Origin: Ectopseudomonas mendocina
GTDB lineage: Bacteria; Pseudomonadota; Gammaproteobacteria; Pseudomonadales; Pseudomonadaceae
NCBI RefSeq assembly: GCF_007049795.1
Contig: NZ_SCFY01000016.1
Span: 62,001-126,000 of the forward strand
Reading direction: 5' to 3'
DNA: 64,000 bases
The position numbers were made by a program, and so were the translations under genes. The stretch's first letter is position 1. Every line of letters starts with the position of its first letter. Under the pieces are notes generated by a model. That model worked only from the letters and a program-made list of their open reading frames with translations. It made no database searches and had not been told where the DNA came from. Below, piece by piece: positions 51,842-60,655 of this stretch.

Positions 51842-52090
51842 ATGGATCGGCTGAGCGAATTTCCCAAATCCAGCATCTATGCCGAAAAGGCTTATGAACT
51901 CATCCTGTCGGGAATGAAACAGTGCGAATCTGCGGAGGATCAGCGCCTGCTGCTGGAGTCGCTGATGTGCCAGTGTGCCCTATTCGCTCGCCTGTTGAAC
52001 GGAGAGCAGGAGTTTCAAGCGCTACTTAAGCGCCTGAAAGATATTGACTCCGACATGTTCGCCGAGCTGATGCCGTTGACGCGACACTGA
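51842..52090 (+). CDS. Small helical ICE protein of unknown function
   Basis: An 82-residue, predominantly helical protein (SIYAEKAYELILSGMKQCES, LLLESLMCQCALFARLL). The ATG at 51842 is preceded by GGGAGGAG at ideal spacing. A decayed duplicate lies at 50243-50489, and both copies carry versions of the same leader sequence, so gene and leader duplicated together. The frame is open upstream through the structured element, but this start has the ribosome-binding site. Function unknown; regulatory or accessory roles in the ICE are possible. Confidence 0.7.
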   Translation: MDRLSEFPKSSIYAEKAYELILSGMKQCESAEDQRLLLESLMCQCALFARLLNGEQEFQALLKRLKDIDSDMFAELMPLTRH

Positions 52091-52110
52091 GTCTATGGAA
52101 TCCATATGCG

Positions 52111-52689
52111 TTACTGAGGCGCCGGACAACTTAGGAGGGCGGCTTGGAGCGCCTTGGCGTAGTCCACGTAGGTCTCTGGAGCGTAGGGTACGGCGGTAGT
52201 CTTGAAACTTGACTCGCCCTGATAGTCAAGTCTCTGCCGAACTTTCAATGCCCACTGCCGACCATCGTGCCTGGCTAGCAAATCAAAATTGTGCACATTG
52301 AGATTGCTGGACTCGTTCAGGCTTGAGTAGCGATAACGTAGATTTTTGTACCAGCCCTCAATTCCAGTTATGGCCCGGATGGCTGCATCGGCTTGTTCTC
52401 TGTCAGCATCTTCCAGAGTGTACATGTCTCCAATAGTAAGTTGCCCGGTTCCTTCGAGCACTGATATTGGCGCTGGCAATGGCTCGCGACTAATTAGGCG
52501 TGAATTGTTGCAGTCGAACACCCATTTACCTGTTTTTACAAAATTGTCTGCATAGATAATCACGCCGTTACCAAGGTCTTGCTTATACACGCTCGTCATC
52601 ACTTTGAATCCATAATAGCCTGCTATTAGCAACGCGGGGAGGGCAATGGCACTTAGAGTCCAAAAGACATTACTTCGGTAGAAATTCAA
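52111..52689 (-). CDS. Membrane-anchored protein, candidate immunity partner of the PAAR protein
   Basis: About 192 residues with one N-terminal transmembrane helix (FWTLSAIALPALLIAGYYGF) and a C-terminal domain of mixed strands and helices, likely periplasmic. I prefer the TTG at 52689, which has AGGAGGTCACT directly upstream; a TTG at 52710 would add 7 residues. It overlaps the end of the PAAR gene by 20 bases, implying coupled expression. Position directly after a putative toxin, small size and membrane anchor suit an immunity protein. No family recognised. Confidence 0.6.
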   Translation of the reverse strand: MNFYRSNVFWTLSAIALPALLIAGYYGFKVMTSVYKQDLGNGVIIYADNFVKTGKWVFDCNNSRLISREPLPAPISVLEGTGQLTIGDMYTLEDADREQADAAIRAITGIEGWYKNLRYRYSSLNESSNLNVHNFDLLARHDGRQWALKVRQRLDYQGESSFKTTAVPYAPETYVDYAKALQAALLSCPAPQ

Positions 52690-53941
52690 AGTGACCTCCT
52701 GGTGCCCCAATGGGTGTATCGCCTGAAACTACAGGATTGATAGCCCCTATGATCTGGTAGGTGAACGCCTGGTCTTCATTAATCTCATGGCGTTCATTTT
52801 CTAACTCCTTCCATCTTTCACACCATTCTTCTCCTTGCGTGGAGTTACCGCTAATTCCACAAATCTTGCCTAGCTGCCGCTCTTCAAACGAGCCCCAGGT
52901 GTTCTTGTAGTCCGACCTCCGAATGTAGGCCCGCATTTTGATTTGCAGGTGATCTGCCAGCAGTTGCGCCAAGCTCTCGTTGGTCTGCGGGTAGAACTGG
53001 ACGGCATCTTCGATGGGGAAAACCGAGCGATTACCCATGCCGGTGCGACAGGCATAGCTGTCCAGCCGAGCTGTACCGGCGAATGCCAGCGGCGAAACCT
53101 TGGTGTAGTTCAGGACGTTGAGAGACATATCGAACCGCTCGGCGAGCTGGTAGCCGAAGGCAATCTGATGAGGAATGCCATGGCTGAACAGAGACAGGTG
53201 CTCTATGGGCGAGAGCTTACGATCCTTCCCCTGATTCAGGTAGTCGATAAACTCCTCGATGTTCGCCACGCCAACGAAAGTGGCACCATAAGCCTCGGCT
53301 GAACGGCGGGCGGCATTTAGCATCAGGTGACTATACGACGGGGTGAACACCACCAAGGTGCGAGCTAGACCTGGCTTGCTACGTTTGAACTCGGTCAGCT
53401 CGCGCACTGCCTGGCCGATAAACATCATTTTGTTGCCCGAGCGGCCGTCGTATTGGCTGCCAGCGACCGCAATCAGTTCAGGGCTCAGCTCCTTCTTACG
53501 CGCTGTTGTAGGCGAACTGCCCGGTTGCACCAGCGCCCCGGAGAGTAGCGCGCGCTGCTCCAAGTATGGATCGGCCAGCAACTCGGCCATGAGCTGATCG
53601 TCCACCGTGCCATCCTGGCGTACAGCACCCAGTTTGGCGAAGTCCACGATGCTTTGAACCATCCCCCCGCCAAATGTGAAACCGCCGAAGGTATTAGGAC
53701 TGCCAGAGACAATTGTGCCGCCGTGGCTGGTGGGGCTTCCGAGGTAAGCCAAGGGCCGATTACCGATTTGGATAGAAGGAAATCCCGTGGTGATGACCGC
53801 GCCGCAGCCGCAGACGTCGCCGACACGAGCGGCACCCAGGAAGTTGATTTGGGTATCGGGAGAGGCTGAGGCAATAGGCGATGTTCCGTGGCCTGGGATC
53901 GGGCAAACGTGCATATCGCCAAGTCGGGCTGCGGGGATCAT
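52670..53941 (-). CDS. PAAR-domain protein with caspase-like C-terminal domain (candidate T6SS effector)
   Basis: A 423-residue protein. Residues 1-90 are a PAAR domain (MIPAARLGDMHVCPIPGHG through AYLGSPTSHGGTIVSGSPN) that sharpens the type VI secretion spike. After a linker, residues about 165-330 hold alternating hydrophobic strands and helices (ARTLVVFTPSYSHLML, HLSLFSHGIPHQIAFGY, ARLDSYACRTGMG). The SHG (His254) and YACRTG (Cys298) are 44 residues apart, like the His-Gly and Ala-Cys dyad of clan CD (caspase-like) proteases. The ATG at 53941 follows AAGGA; the frame is open to 54118. The effector role is inferred. Confidence 0.72.
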   Translation of the reverse strand: MIPAARLGDMHVCPIPGHGTSPIASASPDTQINFLGAARVGDVCGCGAVITTGFPSIQIGNRPLAYLGSPTSHGGTIVSGSPNTFGGFTFGGGMVQSIVDFAKLGAVRQDGTVDDQLMAELLADPYLEQRALLSGALVQPGSSPTTARKKELSPELIAVAGSQYDGRSGNKMMFIGQAVRELTEFKRSKPGLARTLVVFTPSYSHLMLNAARRSAEAYGATFVGVANIEEFIDYLNQGKDRKLSPIEHLSLFSHGIPHQIAFGYQLAERFDMSLNVLNYTKVSPLAFAGTARLDSYACRTGMGNRSVFPIEDAVQFYPQTNESLAQLLADHLQIKMRAYIRRSDYKNTWGSFEERQLGKICGISGNSTQGEEWCERWKELENERHEINEDQAFTYQIIGAINPVVSGDTPIGAPGGHFEFLPK

Positions 53942-54323
53942 GCCATTCCTTGGTGCTGTTGATGTTTGCTCCTGATAGTAACTAATTGAAATTGTGCAAG
54001 TTTCTGCGCACTTGTGCTCGGGCTCAGAAGCGGCGCGGCATAGAAAATTTTCGTAGTTCTCGAAACTGCTCCAAGAGCCCGGGGGGGCGTAACCGATATT
54101 TGCTTCAGCGTCCCTCAAAAGGCCAATTGTCTGATTTGCGGCGACAGGGGCTTGCCGGCCCTGGAAAATCGGGATTTCATCATGTCTACAGCGGAGTTTT
54201 GCGCGCGTTATGGTGTCCTATGCACAAGTGCACGTTTTATGCGGGCCTTAATCAAGAGCACAATAGAGCCGGTACAGAGCGAGTATTGAGAAAACATGAC
54301 AGGAAGACCTTGAGGTAATCACC
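53942..54323. other. Gap upstream of the PAAR gene and of the DUF3742 gene
   Basis: Holds the divergent promoters of the PAAR gene and the DUF3742 gene. The PAAR frame remains open to 54118 on the minus strand and could encode a longer N terminus. A 35-codon frame at 54182-54289 on the plus strand is too weak to call a gene. Confidence 0.45.
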
Positions 54324-54680
54324 ATGAAACCTTCCGTACAGACTTCACCTGCGGAGCGCCTGGGTCAAACGCTAGGCCGGCTGTGGCAGGGGTACCTGCG
54401 TCAGGAGCGGAAGGTGAGTGGCTGGCTGGTTGCTCAGGGTCTGCCGGCGGGTGTTGCCAAGGCGGTGTTGCTGCTCGTCAAGCTGCTGGCGCTCGGTGCG
54501 CTGCTGTATGTCGCTTTCTGGCTGGCGCTTTTGCTGGTGTTCGCAATCGTGGCGGTAAGTGCGGCCCGCAATTCGGACTGGGAGACTCCAGAACCCGAAT
54601 GGACGAATGGAACCGCCGGCTTTGGGCTCTATACCCACGACGGCCATCGCATCGACCCGCACGTGTCCGACGACGACTGA
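54324..54680 (+). CDS. DUF3742 family ICE membrane protein
   Basis: A 118-residue protein with a basic amphipathic N terminus (ERLGQTLGRLWQGYLRQERKV), a hydrophobic double segment (residues 46-84: AKAVLLLVKLLALGALLYVAFW then LLLVFAIVAVSAA) and an acidic tail. This is the pattern of DUF3742, which in PFGI-1/ICEclc-type elements lies beside the traG-like gene. It is on the plus strand, converging on TraG-N (16 bases between ends). The ATG follows GAGG. Role in conjugation unknown. Confidence 0.82.
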   Translation: MKPSVQTSPAERLGQTLGRLWQGYLRQERKVSGWLVAQGLPAGVAKAVLLLVKLLALGALLYVAFWLALLLVFAIVAVSAARNSDWETPEPEWTNGTAGFGLYTHDGHRIDPHVSDDD

Positions 54681-54695
54681 TCTGTAGCTGCCTCG

Positions 54696-56240
54696 CTATT
54701 TCTTCGAGGCAGTCTTCGAGATGGCTTTCGTGGCCCCTCCCATCGCCATGGTGCCGCCCTTGCCGCCGGCGGCCTTGGCATCTCCCGTACCAGTTGCCAT
54801 GCCCTGCAGCAGGTTTCCAGCGTGAATCCCTGCCCACGACAAAGCCATTACCCAGAATGTCGGTAGGACGATGAACATCGCGGCCATCACGAAGCTCAAG
54901 AGCAGATCCCCGAAGGTGTTGTTGAGCCCCATGACCACGCTGAAATTCATGTGTGGGCGGCCGAAACCCATGCCCCACCCGTACAGCGCATCGAGGATCG
55001 TCGAGTCGATCCAGCGCGCCAGTTGGAGCCAGAAGTCGACGAAGAAGAGTGCGAACTGCACGACGCTGACCGTCACCACTGTCTTCAGGTTATATGTGCC
55101 GATCATCAGGATGAGCGGGATGCTGATCACCAACGCCATTTTGAGCAGGGCGAGCACCATGGGCAGGGCCTGGCGCACGACATCCATGGCGGGGAAGAAG
55201 CCGATTGCGCCAACGCCGAGGCCTGCGTCGCTGGCGGCGCGGGTGGCCATGTTCGGCAGCGTCATCATGATCTCGCCACCATAGTCGGTGTAGACGGACC
55301 CCAGGTTCAGCTTCTGCCGGCCGGGCGATGCAAGGGCGCGGATCACCGAATCGTTGACCTGCTCCTGGGACAGAAAGCCGGCCCAGTTGCCGATCCGGGT
55401 CAGCAGGCCGGGGTCTACCTGTTGCAGCAGTCGCGTGCGCAACCCGTTGCTGTCGGACCACCACTGGTTGCAGGTCGGATAACCCGCACCGCTGGGTACC
55501 TCGGCCAGTCCTGCGTCGCGGGCACTGTCGTATGCCCAACCCTCGCGTGGCGTCTTCGCGCGGTAGGTGTCGTAGTAACCCGGGGTGTCGAGGAAGTAGT
55601 GCGAGCCGATCCAGCTGACGTCGTGCATCTGCTCTTTGCTCAGAACCGGCCGATTCATGAATAGCTTCGCCCTGGCCGGGCCGTAGCACTGGTGGGCGAA
55701 GTCGGTCATTTCCTGCGCGAGCACGGGATCGTCGATGCGGGTGGCGTCGACTTCCATCCGAATCTGCCGGAGATCCGTGCCACAGGGGATCGCCGCGACC
55801 GATGCAGCGGTGATGGCCCGCGAGATCGTGTGCATGAATGCCCACCAGATCGGCACTTGCGCCGACTGGTTGTTAAGGGTGCTGAAGGACTGCGACCAGC
55901 CGGTTTGCGATGGCAGTGGCACGCTCACCTGGCATTGCGCCGAGCGGCCGCGGTCGAACCAGAGTGTGTCGAAATCGACATCGATGAAAGGTACTCCGGC
56001 GAACAGGATGACCACGATGGCGACGAAGATGCGGCTCTCGATGCGAACCGCTGAGAGCGCGCCTTTATTGCCTTCGTCCGCTCCTTCGCCACGCGCCCGA
56101 AGCCATTCCTGAACGATGATGGCGAGGAACGGGATGGCGAACACGCCGCTGGCGACCAGGACGGCCCAGATACCGTTGTGGACGACCCAGGAAACGAGGG
56201 TCAGGTAGAACTCCAGGTAATCGGTCGTGTAGAGCGTCAT
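54696..56240 (-). CDS. traG: TraG N-terminal domain conjugation protein
   Basis: A 514-residue polytopic membrane protein of the TraG_N type, part of the ICE mating-pair apparatus. Helices lie near residues 25-45, 70-85 and, in the C-terminal half, 345-470 (LPMVLALLKMALVISIPLILMIG; FALFFVDFWLQLARW; LLLSFVMAAMFIVLPTFWVMALSW). A large periplasmic region (85-330) contains Cys and Trp-rich segments (CNQWWSDSNGLRTRLL). The C terminus is Gly/Lys-rich and probably cytoplasmic. It starts one base after a small membrane-protein gene and continues the operon from the PFL_4711-family gene. Confidence 0.88.
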   Translation of the reverse strand: MTLYTTDYLEFYLTLVSWVVHNGIWAVLVASGVFAIPFLAIIVQEWLRARGEGADEGNKGALSAVRIESRIFVAIVVILFAGVPFIDVDFDTLWFDRGRSAQCQVSVPLPSQTGWSQSFSTLNNQSAQVPIWWAFMHTISRAITAASVAAIPCGTDLRQIRMEVDATRIDDPVLAQEMTDFAHQCYGPARAKLFMNRPVLSKEQMHDVSWIGSHYFLDTPGYYDTYRAKTPREGWAYDSARDAGLAEVPSGAGYPTCNQWWSDSNGLRTRLLQQVDPGLLTRIGNWAGFLSQEQVNDSVIRALASPGRQKLNLGSVYTDYGGEIMMTLPNMATRAASDAGLGVGAIGFFPAMDVVRQALPMVLALLKMALVISIPLILMIGTYNLKTVVTVSVVQFALFFVDFWLQLARWIDSTILDALYGWGMGFGRPHMNFSVVMGLNNTFGDLLLSFVMAAMFIVLPTFWVMALSWAGIHAGNLLQGMATGTGDAKAAGGKGGTMAMGGATKAISKTASKK

Positions 56241-56241
56241 C

Positions 56242-56577
56242 TCAGCATCCGGTCATCTGGCTGATTTCCAGTGTCGCTACCGCAACGACTGCGGCAATTT
56301 CGGCCCGCAACAGGCGCTGGCGAGCGCCGGGCTCGCGTGCGAGCACACGGCGGCGCATCCACATCCAACCCCAGGCGGTGCCGGAATAGAGCATGAGCCG
56401 CCAGGCCAGGAAGTGACTGGCGTGATCCACCAGCCACTGCCGCCAGCCCTCGATGCCGCCGGCCAGGTGGATGCCGAGCACGTTTATGGCGGCGGCTATC
56501 GCCAGCAGCAGGATGACCCACAGCATGATGGAGGCCGCGCGCCGTAGATGATGGGGCCACCCTCTGGTCAGGCTCAT
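56242..56577 (-). CDS. Small ICE membrane protein
   Basis: A 111-residue protein with a central hydrophobic helix (IMLWVILLLAIAAAINVLGI) and a second possible one near the C terminus (AEIAAVVAVATLEI), flanked by Arg-rich stretches. The ATG overlaps the stop of the upstream PFL_4711-family gene as ATGA, which defines the start. It occupies the position of a conserved hypothetical in this ICE family's gene order, between TIGR03755 and traG. Function unknown; probably part of the transfer apparatus at the inner membrane. Confidence 0.75.
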   Translation of the reverse strand: MSLTRGWPHHLRRAASIMLWVILLLAIAAAINVLGIHLAGGIEGWRQWLVDHASHFLAWRLMLYSGTAWGWMWMRRRVLAREPGARQRLLRAEIAAVVAVATLEISQMTGC

Positions 56578-57971
56578 GGGGTGCCGCCGCTTGGTGGACG
56601 CTGCAGTTGATCGAGTCGGTCGGGGATCGGATCGCCCTCGTAGATGGTGCGGGATCCCGCTGCGCGGAGGGTGTGCCGCTGGATGATGGCCATCGGCGAA
56701 TTGCCGGCCAGCTCGCGGCGCAGTTGCAGCTCGGTTTTCAGGTTGTGGATCTCGCGGTCGAGCAGATCGCTTTCGTGTGAAACCGCCTTCTGCGCCAGCT
56801 CGTTGGCTGACACGTTCGGCTCTTTGCGCCCGGTCAGCAGGGTACGCTGCAGCAGCAGGGCTTTTTCGAGCACGCTGGCCAGGGCGATTTCCGAAGCGAG
56901 GCGTCGCGCCAGAATGTCTTGGTCGGGCTCGTCGCGCAGCGCCTCGATCACACCGCGCGTGATGGGCAGCGAGGCACTGCCGGCCGCCTGCAAGTTGTCG
57001 AGACTCAGGGGACGGCTGCCGACGATCAGCTCTCGCAGGGCTTCGAGCTTGGTTTCGTACTCTTCTTGAATCAATGGGGTCAGGCCCACACCGGGAACCG
57101 TGACAGTCTTGGTGCAGGCTTCGCAGGTGCGTTGTTCTTGTTCGCCCAGCACCCGGACAGCCCACGCAGAGGCAGCTGCGGGTGAACTCCAGGTCTCGCA
57201 AGTCAGGTTGCCGCCGCAGTTACCGGGGGCGATCGAACTGGTGTCGTCGACATCGCGCCCGTTGACCAGGTTGTAGCCTGCAATGACCACGTCGCTGACG
57301 ATGCGAATCGGGCGCTGCCCTGCGCCGCCGGCGTTGTCGCCTCCGACCCAGGTCACACCTTCATTGCCACGGCTCGTTTCGGTCTGCTCGATGGCGGACA
57401 CCGCATCAGTGCTGGCGACGGCCTGCTTGAGCACCATGCCATCGGCGAGCTGGCTCCATCCAACCTGGCCGCCGGCCACGTCGGCCATCTTTTCGGCCAT
57501 GGAGCGACAGGCCAATTTGGAACGATCGAAATCGAGCCGTGCCTGCAGGATGCCGTTAGTAAGCAGATTATACAGGCCTGGGTCCGCGCGCTGGATGATC
57601 AGCGCTGGTAGCGACGCTACGGCGGCTGTGGCGTTCTGGATCACGCTGGACATGATGGTCTGGAAGCCATTCGTGATGCCATTCAGCTGATTCTGGATCG
57701 TCGTGGAGAGCGACATGTCGCCGCAAATCAGGTTGGCATTCCAGCCGACTCCGACCCCGATCGAGCGCATATTGGAGATGGGCGACATCGACACGGCGCG
57801 ACCGCCGCCGATCGAATACAACACATCGTCACCGATCACGGAGCCTTGGTGCTGCACACCGTACTGGTTGACGCTGGTTTGGGCCGAGGCACTGTCGCAG
57901 GTCAGCGCCAGGACGGCAGCCAGCAGGGCAGGGCGTAGCGTTTCGGAGGGTGAGGACGCGCAACGGATCAT
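56574..57971 (-). CDS. ICE protein, PFL_4711 family (TIGR03755)
   Basis: A 465-residue exported protein. Signal peptide at residues 5-30 (LLAAVLALTCDSASA), then the family-specific VNQYGVQHQGSVIGDDVLYSIGGGRAV near residue 33, GWNANLICGDMSLSTTIQNQLNGITNGFQTIMS near 80, a conserved paired-Cys region (CGGNLTCETW; CEACTKTVTVPGVG) near 245-285, and a charged helical C terminus. It resembles TraH-type assembly proteins in layout, though without sequence proof. It belongs to the type IV secretion gene set of PFGI-1-like elements. The start lies 11 bases after the PFL_4710-family gene. Confidence 0.88.
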   Translation of the reverse strand: MIRCASSPSETLRPALLAAVLALTCDSASAQTSVNQYGVQHQGSVIGDDVLYSIGGGRAVSMSPISNMRSIGVGVGWNANLICGDMSLSTTIQNQLNGITNGFQTIMSSVIQNATAAVASLPALIIQRADPGLYNLLTNGILQARLDFDRSKLACRSMAEKMADVAGGQVGWSQLADGMVLKQAVASTDAVSAIEQTETSRGNEGVTWVGGDNAGGAGQRPIRIVSDVVIAGYNLVNGRDVDDTSSIAPGNCGGNLTCETWSSPAAASAWAVRVLGEQEQRTCEACTKTVTVPGVGLTPLIQEEYETKLEALRELIVGSRPLSLDNLQAAGSASLPITRGVIEALRDEPDQDILARRLASEIALASVLEKALLLQRTLLTGRKEPNVSANELAQKAVSHESDLLDREIHNLKTELQLRRELAGNSPMAIIQRHTLRAAGSRTIYEGDPIPDRLDQLQRPPSGGTP

Positions 57972-57982
57972 CGCGGCGTACC

Positions 57983-58918
57983 TCAGTAGAAATCGACGCT
58001 GCCAAGAAACACCTGGCCTTCGCGTTCGCAGCAGCTGTAGGGCCGCCACAGCGCCCAGGCGTAGTCGCCTTGTTGCGCCTGTACACGGGTGTTGGCGTGA
58101 GGGAAGACCGCGCACGTGGGGGAGAGCGACGGCGCCAATTCCTGCCACTTGCCTGTTGTGGAGTCGCTCTCGACCAGTTCGCCGGCTGGCCAGTAACCGT
58201 CCTCGGCGTCAGCGAGCAGGGGTTGGTAGACGTGGAGCTGGCCGCGACGGGTGACGACATCCCCGGCACGTTGGGCCACTACGGCACCGGCGATGTGGTC
58301 GTCGCTTTGGTGCAGGAATCCGCCCCGTGGATAGACGTTGCCCCAGAGGTTGAGACCGGTTCGGCTACCGATCTCGCGCATGCCGGGGATCAGTGCTTCC
58401 GGGTACACCATCTCGGGAATGTTGTAGCGCCATGCAACGGTATCGAGGGTGCTCAGCAGGTAAGGCATGAAGGCGGTGCCGGCACCCTGGCAGGCATAGC
58501 CGGAGGATGAGGCGAACCGACTGAACACATGGCCACCGGGGTGGCCGATGACGTCCGAATTTTTGAATTTCGCCAGGTTGTTTTCGTGATCCTCATTCGT
58601 CGTGCCGTCGCCGCCGGCTTGGGCCGAGGCATTGGGCATGCTCATGGAGCGAACCTCGATCCAGGGGTTGGCGCCGGTATTGGAATAGCTGGACACCACC
58701 GCATCGGGCACGTAGTGCCGGACTTTCACCGACGTACGCACCGAGCAGCCGCCGTAAGTGCAGTACAGCCAGTAGCAGATGCCGACGACGCGATACGCCA
58801 GGCAGTCCGGCGAAACCGTCGAGGACGCGATGGTCGCGGTATTGAGCGCGAACGACGACGAAGCCGCCGTCAGCAAGATGGTGGCGATGCCGGCGCGCAG
58901 GCGGCGAGAGCACATCAT
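57983..58918 (-). CDS. ICE protein, PFL_4710 family (TIGR03756, TraU-like)
   Basis: A 311-residue exported, Cys-rich protein: signal peptide RAGIATILLTAASSSFALN, then CLAYRVVGICYWLYCTYGGCSVRTSVKVRHYVPD near residue 38-72, typical of TraU-like conjugation proteins, and paired Cys near the C terminus (CAVFPHAN; WRPYSCCEREGQVF). Several disulphides are likely in the periplasm. It starts at the first of two ATGs, overlapping the stop of the PFL_4709-family gene by 4 bases. It probably contributes to mating-pair assembly. Confidence 0.88.
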   Translation of the reverse strand: MMCSRRLRAGIATILLTAASSSFALNTATIASSTVSPDCLAYRVVGICYWLYCTYGGCSVRTSVKVRHYVPDAVVSSYSNTGANPWIEVRSMSMPNASAQAGGDGTTNEDHENNLAKFKNSDVIGHPGGHVFSRFASSSGYACQGAGTAFMPYLLSTLDTVAWRYNIPEMVYPEALIPGMREIGSRTGLNLWGNVYPRGGFLHQSDDHIAGAVVAQRAGDVVTRRGQLHVYQPLLADAEDGYWPAGELVESDSTTGKWQELAPSLSPTCAVFPHANTRVQAQQGDYAWALWRPYSCCEREGQVFLGSVDFY

Positions 58919-59352
58919 GGCTGTGCCCTCCTGTGCGCCTCGATGAGCGCAACGGCCGCTGCGACGTCCGGCTCGCCATAAACCACATAGCGGCGGTTCA
59001 CGATCACGGCAGGAATCGTGGTAACGCCGAGGCTCCAAGCATCGACCACACCTTGGTAGGCCGAGCCGATGCGTTGTTGCAGTTCGATGCCGCCGTCTCC
59101 CAGGCGCCGCTGCACGAGGGCGGCACTGCGTGTGGGGTCGGCAGGTAGATGGGCGGACAGCTCGGCCTTGATACGAGCAGGTTGATCCAGCTCGATGAGC
59201 CGAACGCCACTGGGAGCGTGTACCGGGTGCTGGCTATCGGTGACGACGATAATGTCGTCGGCCTGCGCTAGTGGGCCGAGCAGCGCGGCGCAAAGCGCTG
59301 TGGCAAGGGGATACTTGCGCAGTGGGGGCAGGCAAGGCGTCGGCGCTGGCAT
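58915..59352 (-). CDS. ICE protein, PFL_4709 family (TIGR03757, TrbC/thioredoxin-like)
   Basis: A 145-residue exported protein with signal peptide (ATALCAALLGPLAQA) and a thioredoxin-like core lacking a CxxC motif: DDIIVVTDSQHPVHAPSGVRLIELD, AWSLGVTTIPAVIVNRRYVVYGEPDVAAAVALIE. The cis-Pro stretch TTIPAVIV is typical of the TrbC/TraW-type periplasmic conjugation proteins. It is the first gene of the run of overlapping genes 59352-54696. A 222-base gap without a supported gene separates it from radC. Confidence 0.86.
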   Translation of the reverse strand: MPAPTPCLPPLRKYPLATALCAALLGPLAQADDIIVVTDSQHPVHAPSGVRLIELDQPARIKAELSAHLPADPTRSAALVQRRLGDGGIELQQRIGSAYQGVVDAWSLGVTTIPAVIVNRRYVVYGEPDVAAAVALIEAHRRAQP

Positions 59353-59574
59353 GTCGAACTACCGTGAAGTGGGTGGTGCTGGCAGTTGACTCGGCGGCAG
59401 GGGGCACGACGACAAACAAACGGGAATCGCGCCGCTCCGATTTAATCGCGAGCCGGACGACGGCGCGGGAGCTGGAGGAGGGGCTGGATACGCAGGCGCG
59501 CGGGGCGGCTCGCCCTGGTGGGCGGCCGACCCCGTGCAGGTGGGGAAAGGATTGCGCCGCGCAGCGACGAGGGA

Positions 59575-60075
59575 CTACATCAGGCCATTGCGGGCGAACG
59601 AGAACGGCTCGCCCAGGCCAACGATGAAGTGATCCAGCAACTTCACGTCGACGCAGTCCAGCGCACTTTTCAGGCACTGGGTCAGTCGCTCATCCTGGGG
59701 TGAGGGATCGGGGCAGCCGGACGGGTGCTGGTGAGCGATTACCAGGGCCGCGGCGTTGTGAGCAAGCGCCCGCTGAATAACCACGCGGGGATGAATTTGA
59801 GCTGTATCGATGGTGCCCCTGAACAATGTTTCACAGGCGATGACCTGATGCTTTGAGGACAGGAATACAGCGACGAACACTTCGCTGGGTTCCGGCATCA
59901 ACTTCAGACGCAAGTAGTCGCTGACGGCCTCCGGGTTCTGCAGTTGGGGGCCGTTGGCGAACAACCGGCGCTCCAGCAGCTCGATGGCCTGGGCGATGAT
60001 GCGGTTCTCGTGGTCGAGAACCGATGAGGGGCAGGATTTTGCCAGGGAGTCGATGCAGGCTAGGGATGTGAGCAT
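59575..60075 (-). CDS. radC: RadC/JAB-domain protein of the ICE
   Basis: A 166-residue RadC-type protein, shorter than chromosomal RadC because it lacks the N-terminal helix-hairpin-helix. The JAMM metal-binding motif is present: ALVIAHQHPSGCPDPSPQDERLT near residue 110-132, with an upstream Glu in SEVFVAVFLSSKHQ. ICE and plasmid RadC proteins are common; their role is still uncertain, with DNA repair or anti-defence functions proposed. The ATG at 60075 follows GGAGG; a start at 60162 is unnecessary. Gene orientation matches the ICE transfer operon. Confidence 0.88.
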   Translation of the reverse strand: MLTSLACIDSLAKSCPSSVLDHENRIIAQAIELLERRLFANGPQLQNPEAVSDYLRLKLMPEPSEVFVAVFLSSKHQVIACETLFRGTIDTAQIHPRVVIQRALAHNAAALVIAHQHPSGCPDPSPQDERLTQCLKSALDCVDVKLLDHFIVGLGEPFSFARNGLM

Positions 60076-60655
60076 GGGGTTGGCCTCCGTGGGAGAGTTC
60101 GGAGGTATGCCCGTGGAGGGTTTCCCTCCGGGGACGGTGGTGGTGTCGGGATGAGCAGGCATCCGCCATTGCCTTGGCGGTGGCTGTTCGCACGGGGATG
60201 CGAGGCGAACGGGAATGGTCAGCGCGGCAATGCGGCGCCGTAGCCTTGAAGACCGTGGCTACCGACTTGCAACGCCAGTCGAGCGCAGCCAGACGCGCAG
60301 GACGACAAAGAATGGGAAACCGGCGAGTCCGATTTCGCCTAGGTTGTCGGCATAGGTGGGCAGATTCAGAAACGGTGATGCCGCACCGGGCTGCGTCGGT
60401 GTAGAGCGGCGCATCGCCGAGAAGCTTCCGGGCAGCGAGTTCGAGGCTGTGCCAGGCGAAGGCTGTGATGCCAGCCTGGATGGTGGCGGCACTGACCGGC
60501 TACGCGGGGCGAGTGAGGGCGGCGTGTAGCGTGAGAGGCAGCTAACGATCCCTTGGAACAGGCTTGCTTGATTTAGCTGATGGAGTGTCTGAGTTCAAGG
60601 TTTTTGGTTATAGTGTACATTTGGCGAAAAATTGTGTGCTCCGGCAGGATGGCCA
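60076..60655. other. Gap between radC and the inserted gene pair
   Basis: No supported gene. A 77-codon minus-strand frame at 60259-60492 ends in a plausible hydrophobic stretch but lacks a binding site. From 60550 to 60625 the sequence turns AT-rich and contains a TATAGT at about 60610, a possible -10 for the gene pair to the right. Confidence 0.45.

Noticed and set aside
54182..54289. A 35-codon plus-strand frame before the DUF3742 gene
   Set aside because: No ribosome-binding site and no recognisable sequence; too short to support.
60259..60492. A 77-codon minus-strand frame upstream of radC
   Set aside because: Low-complexity Pro/Ser/Ala start, no binding site and no family resemblance.
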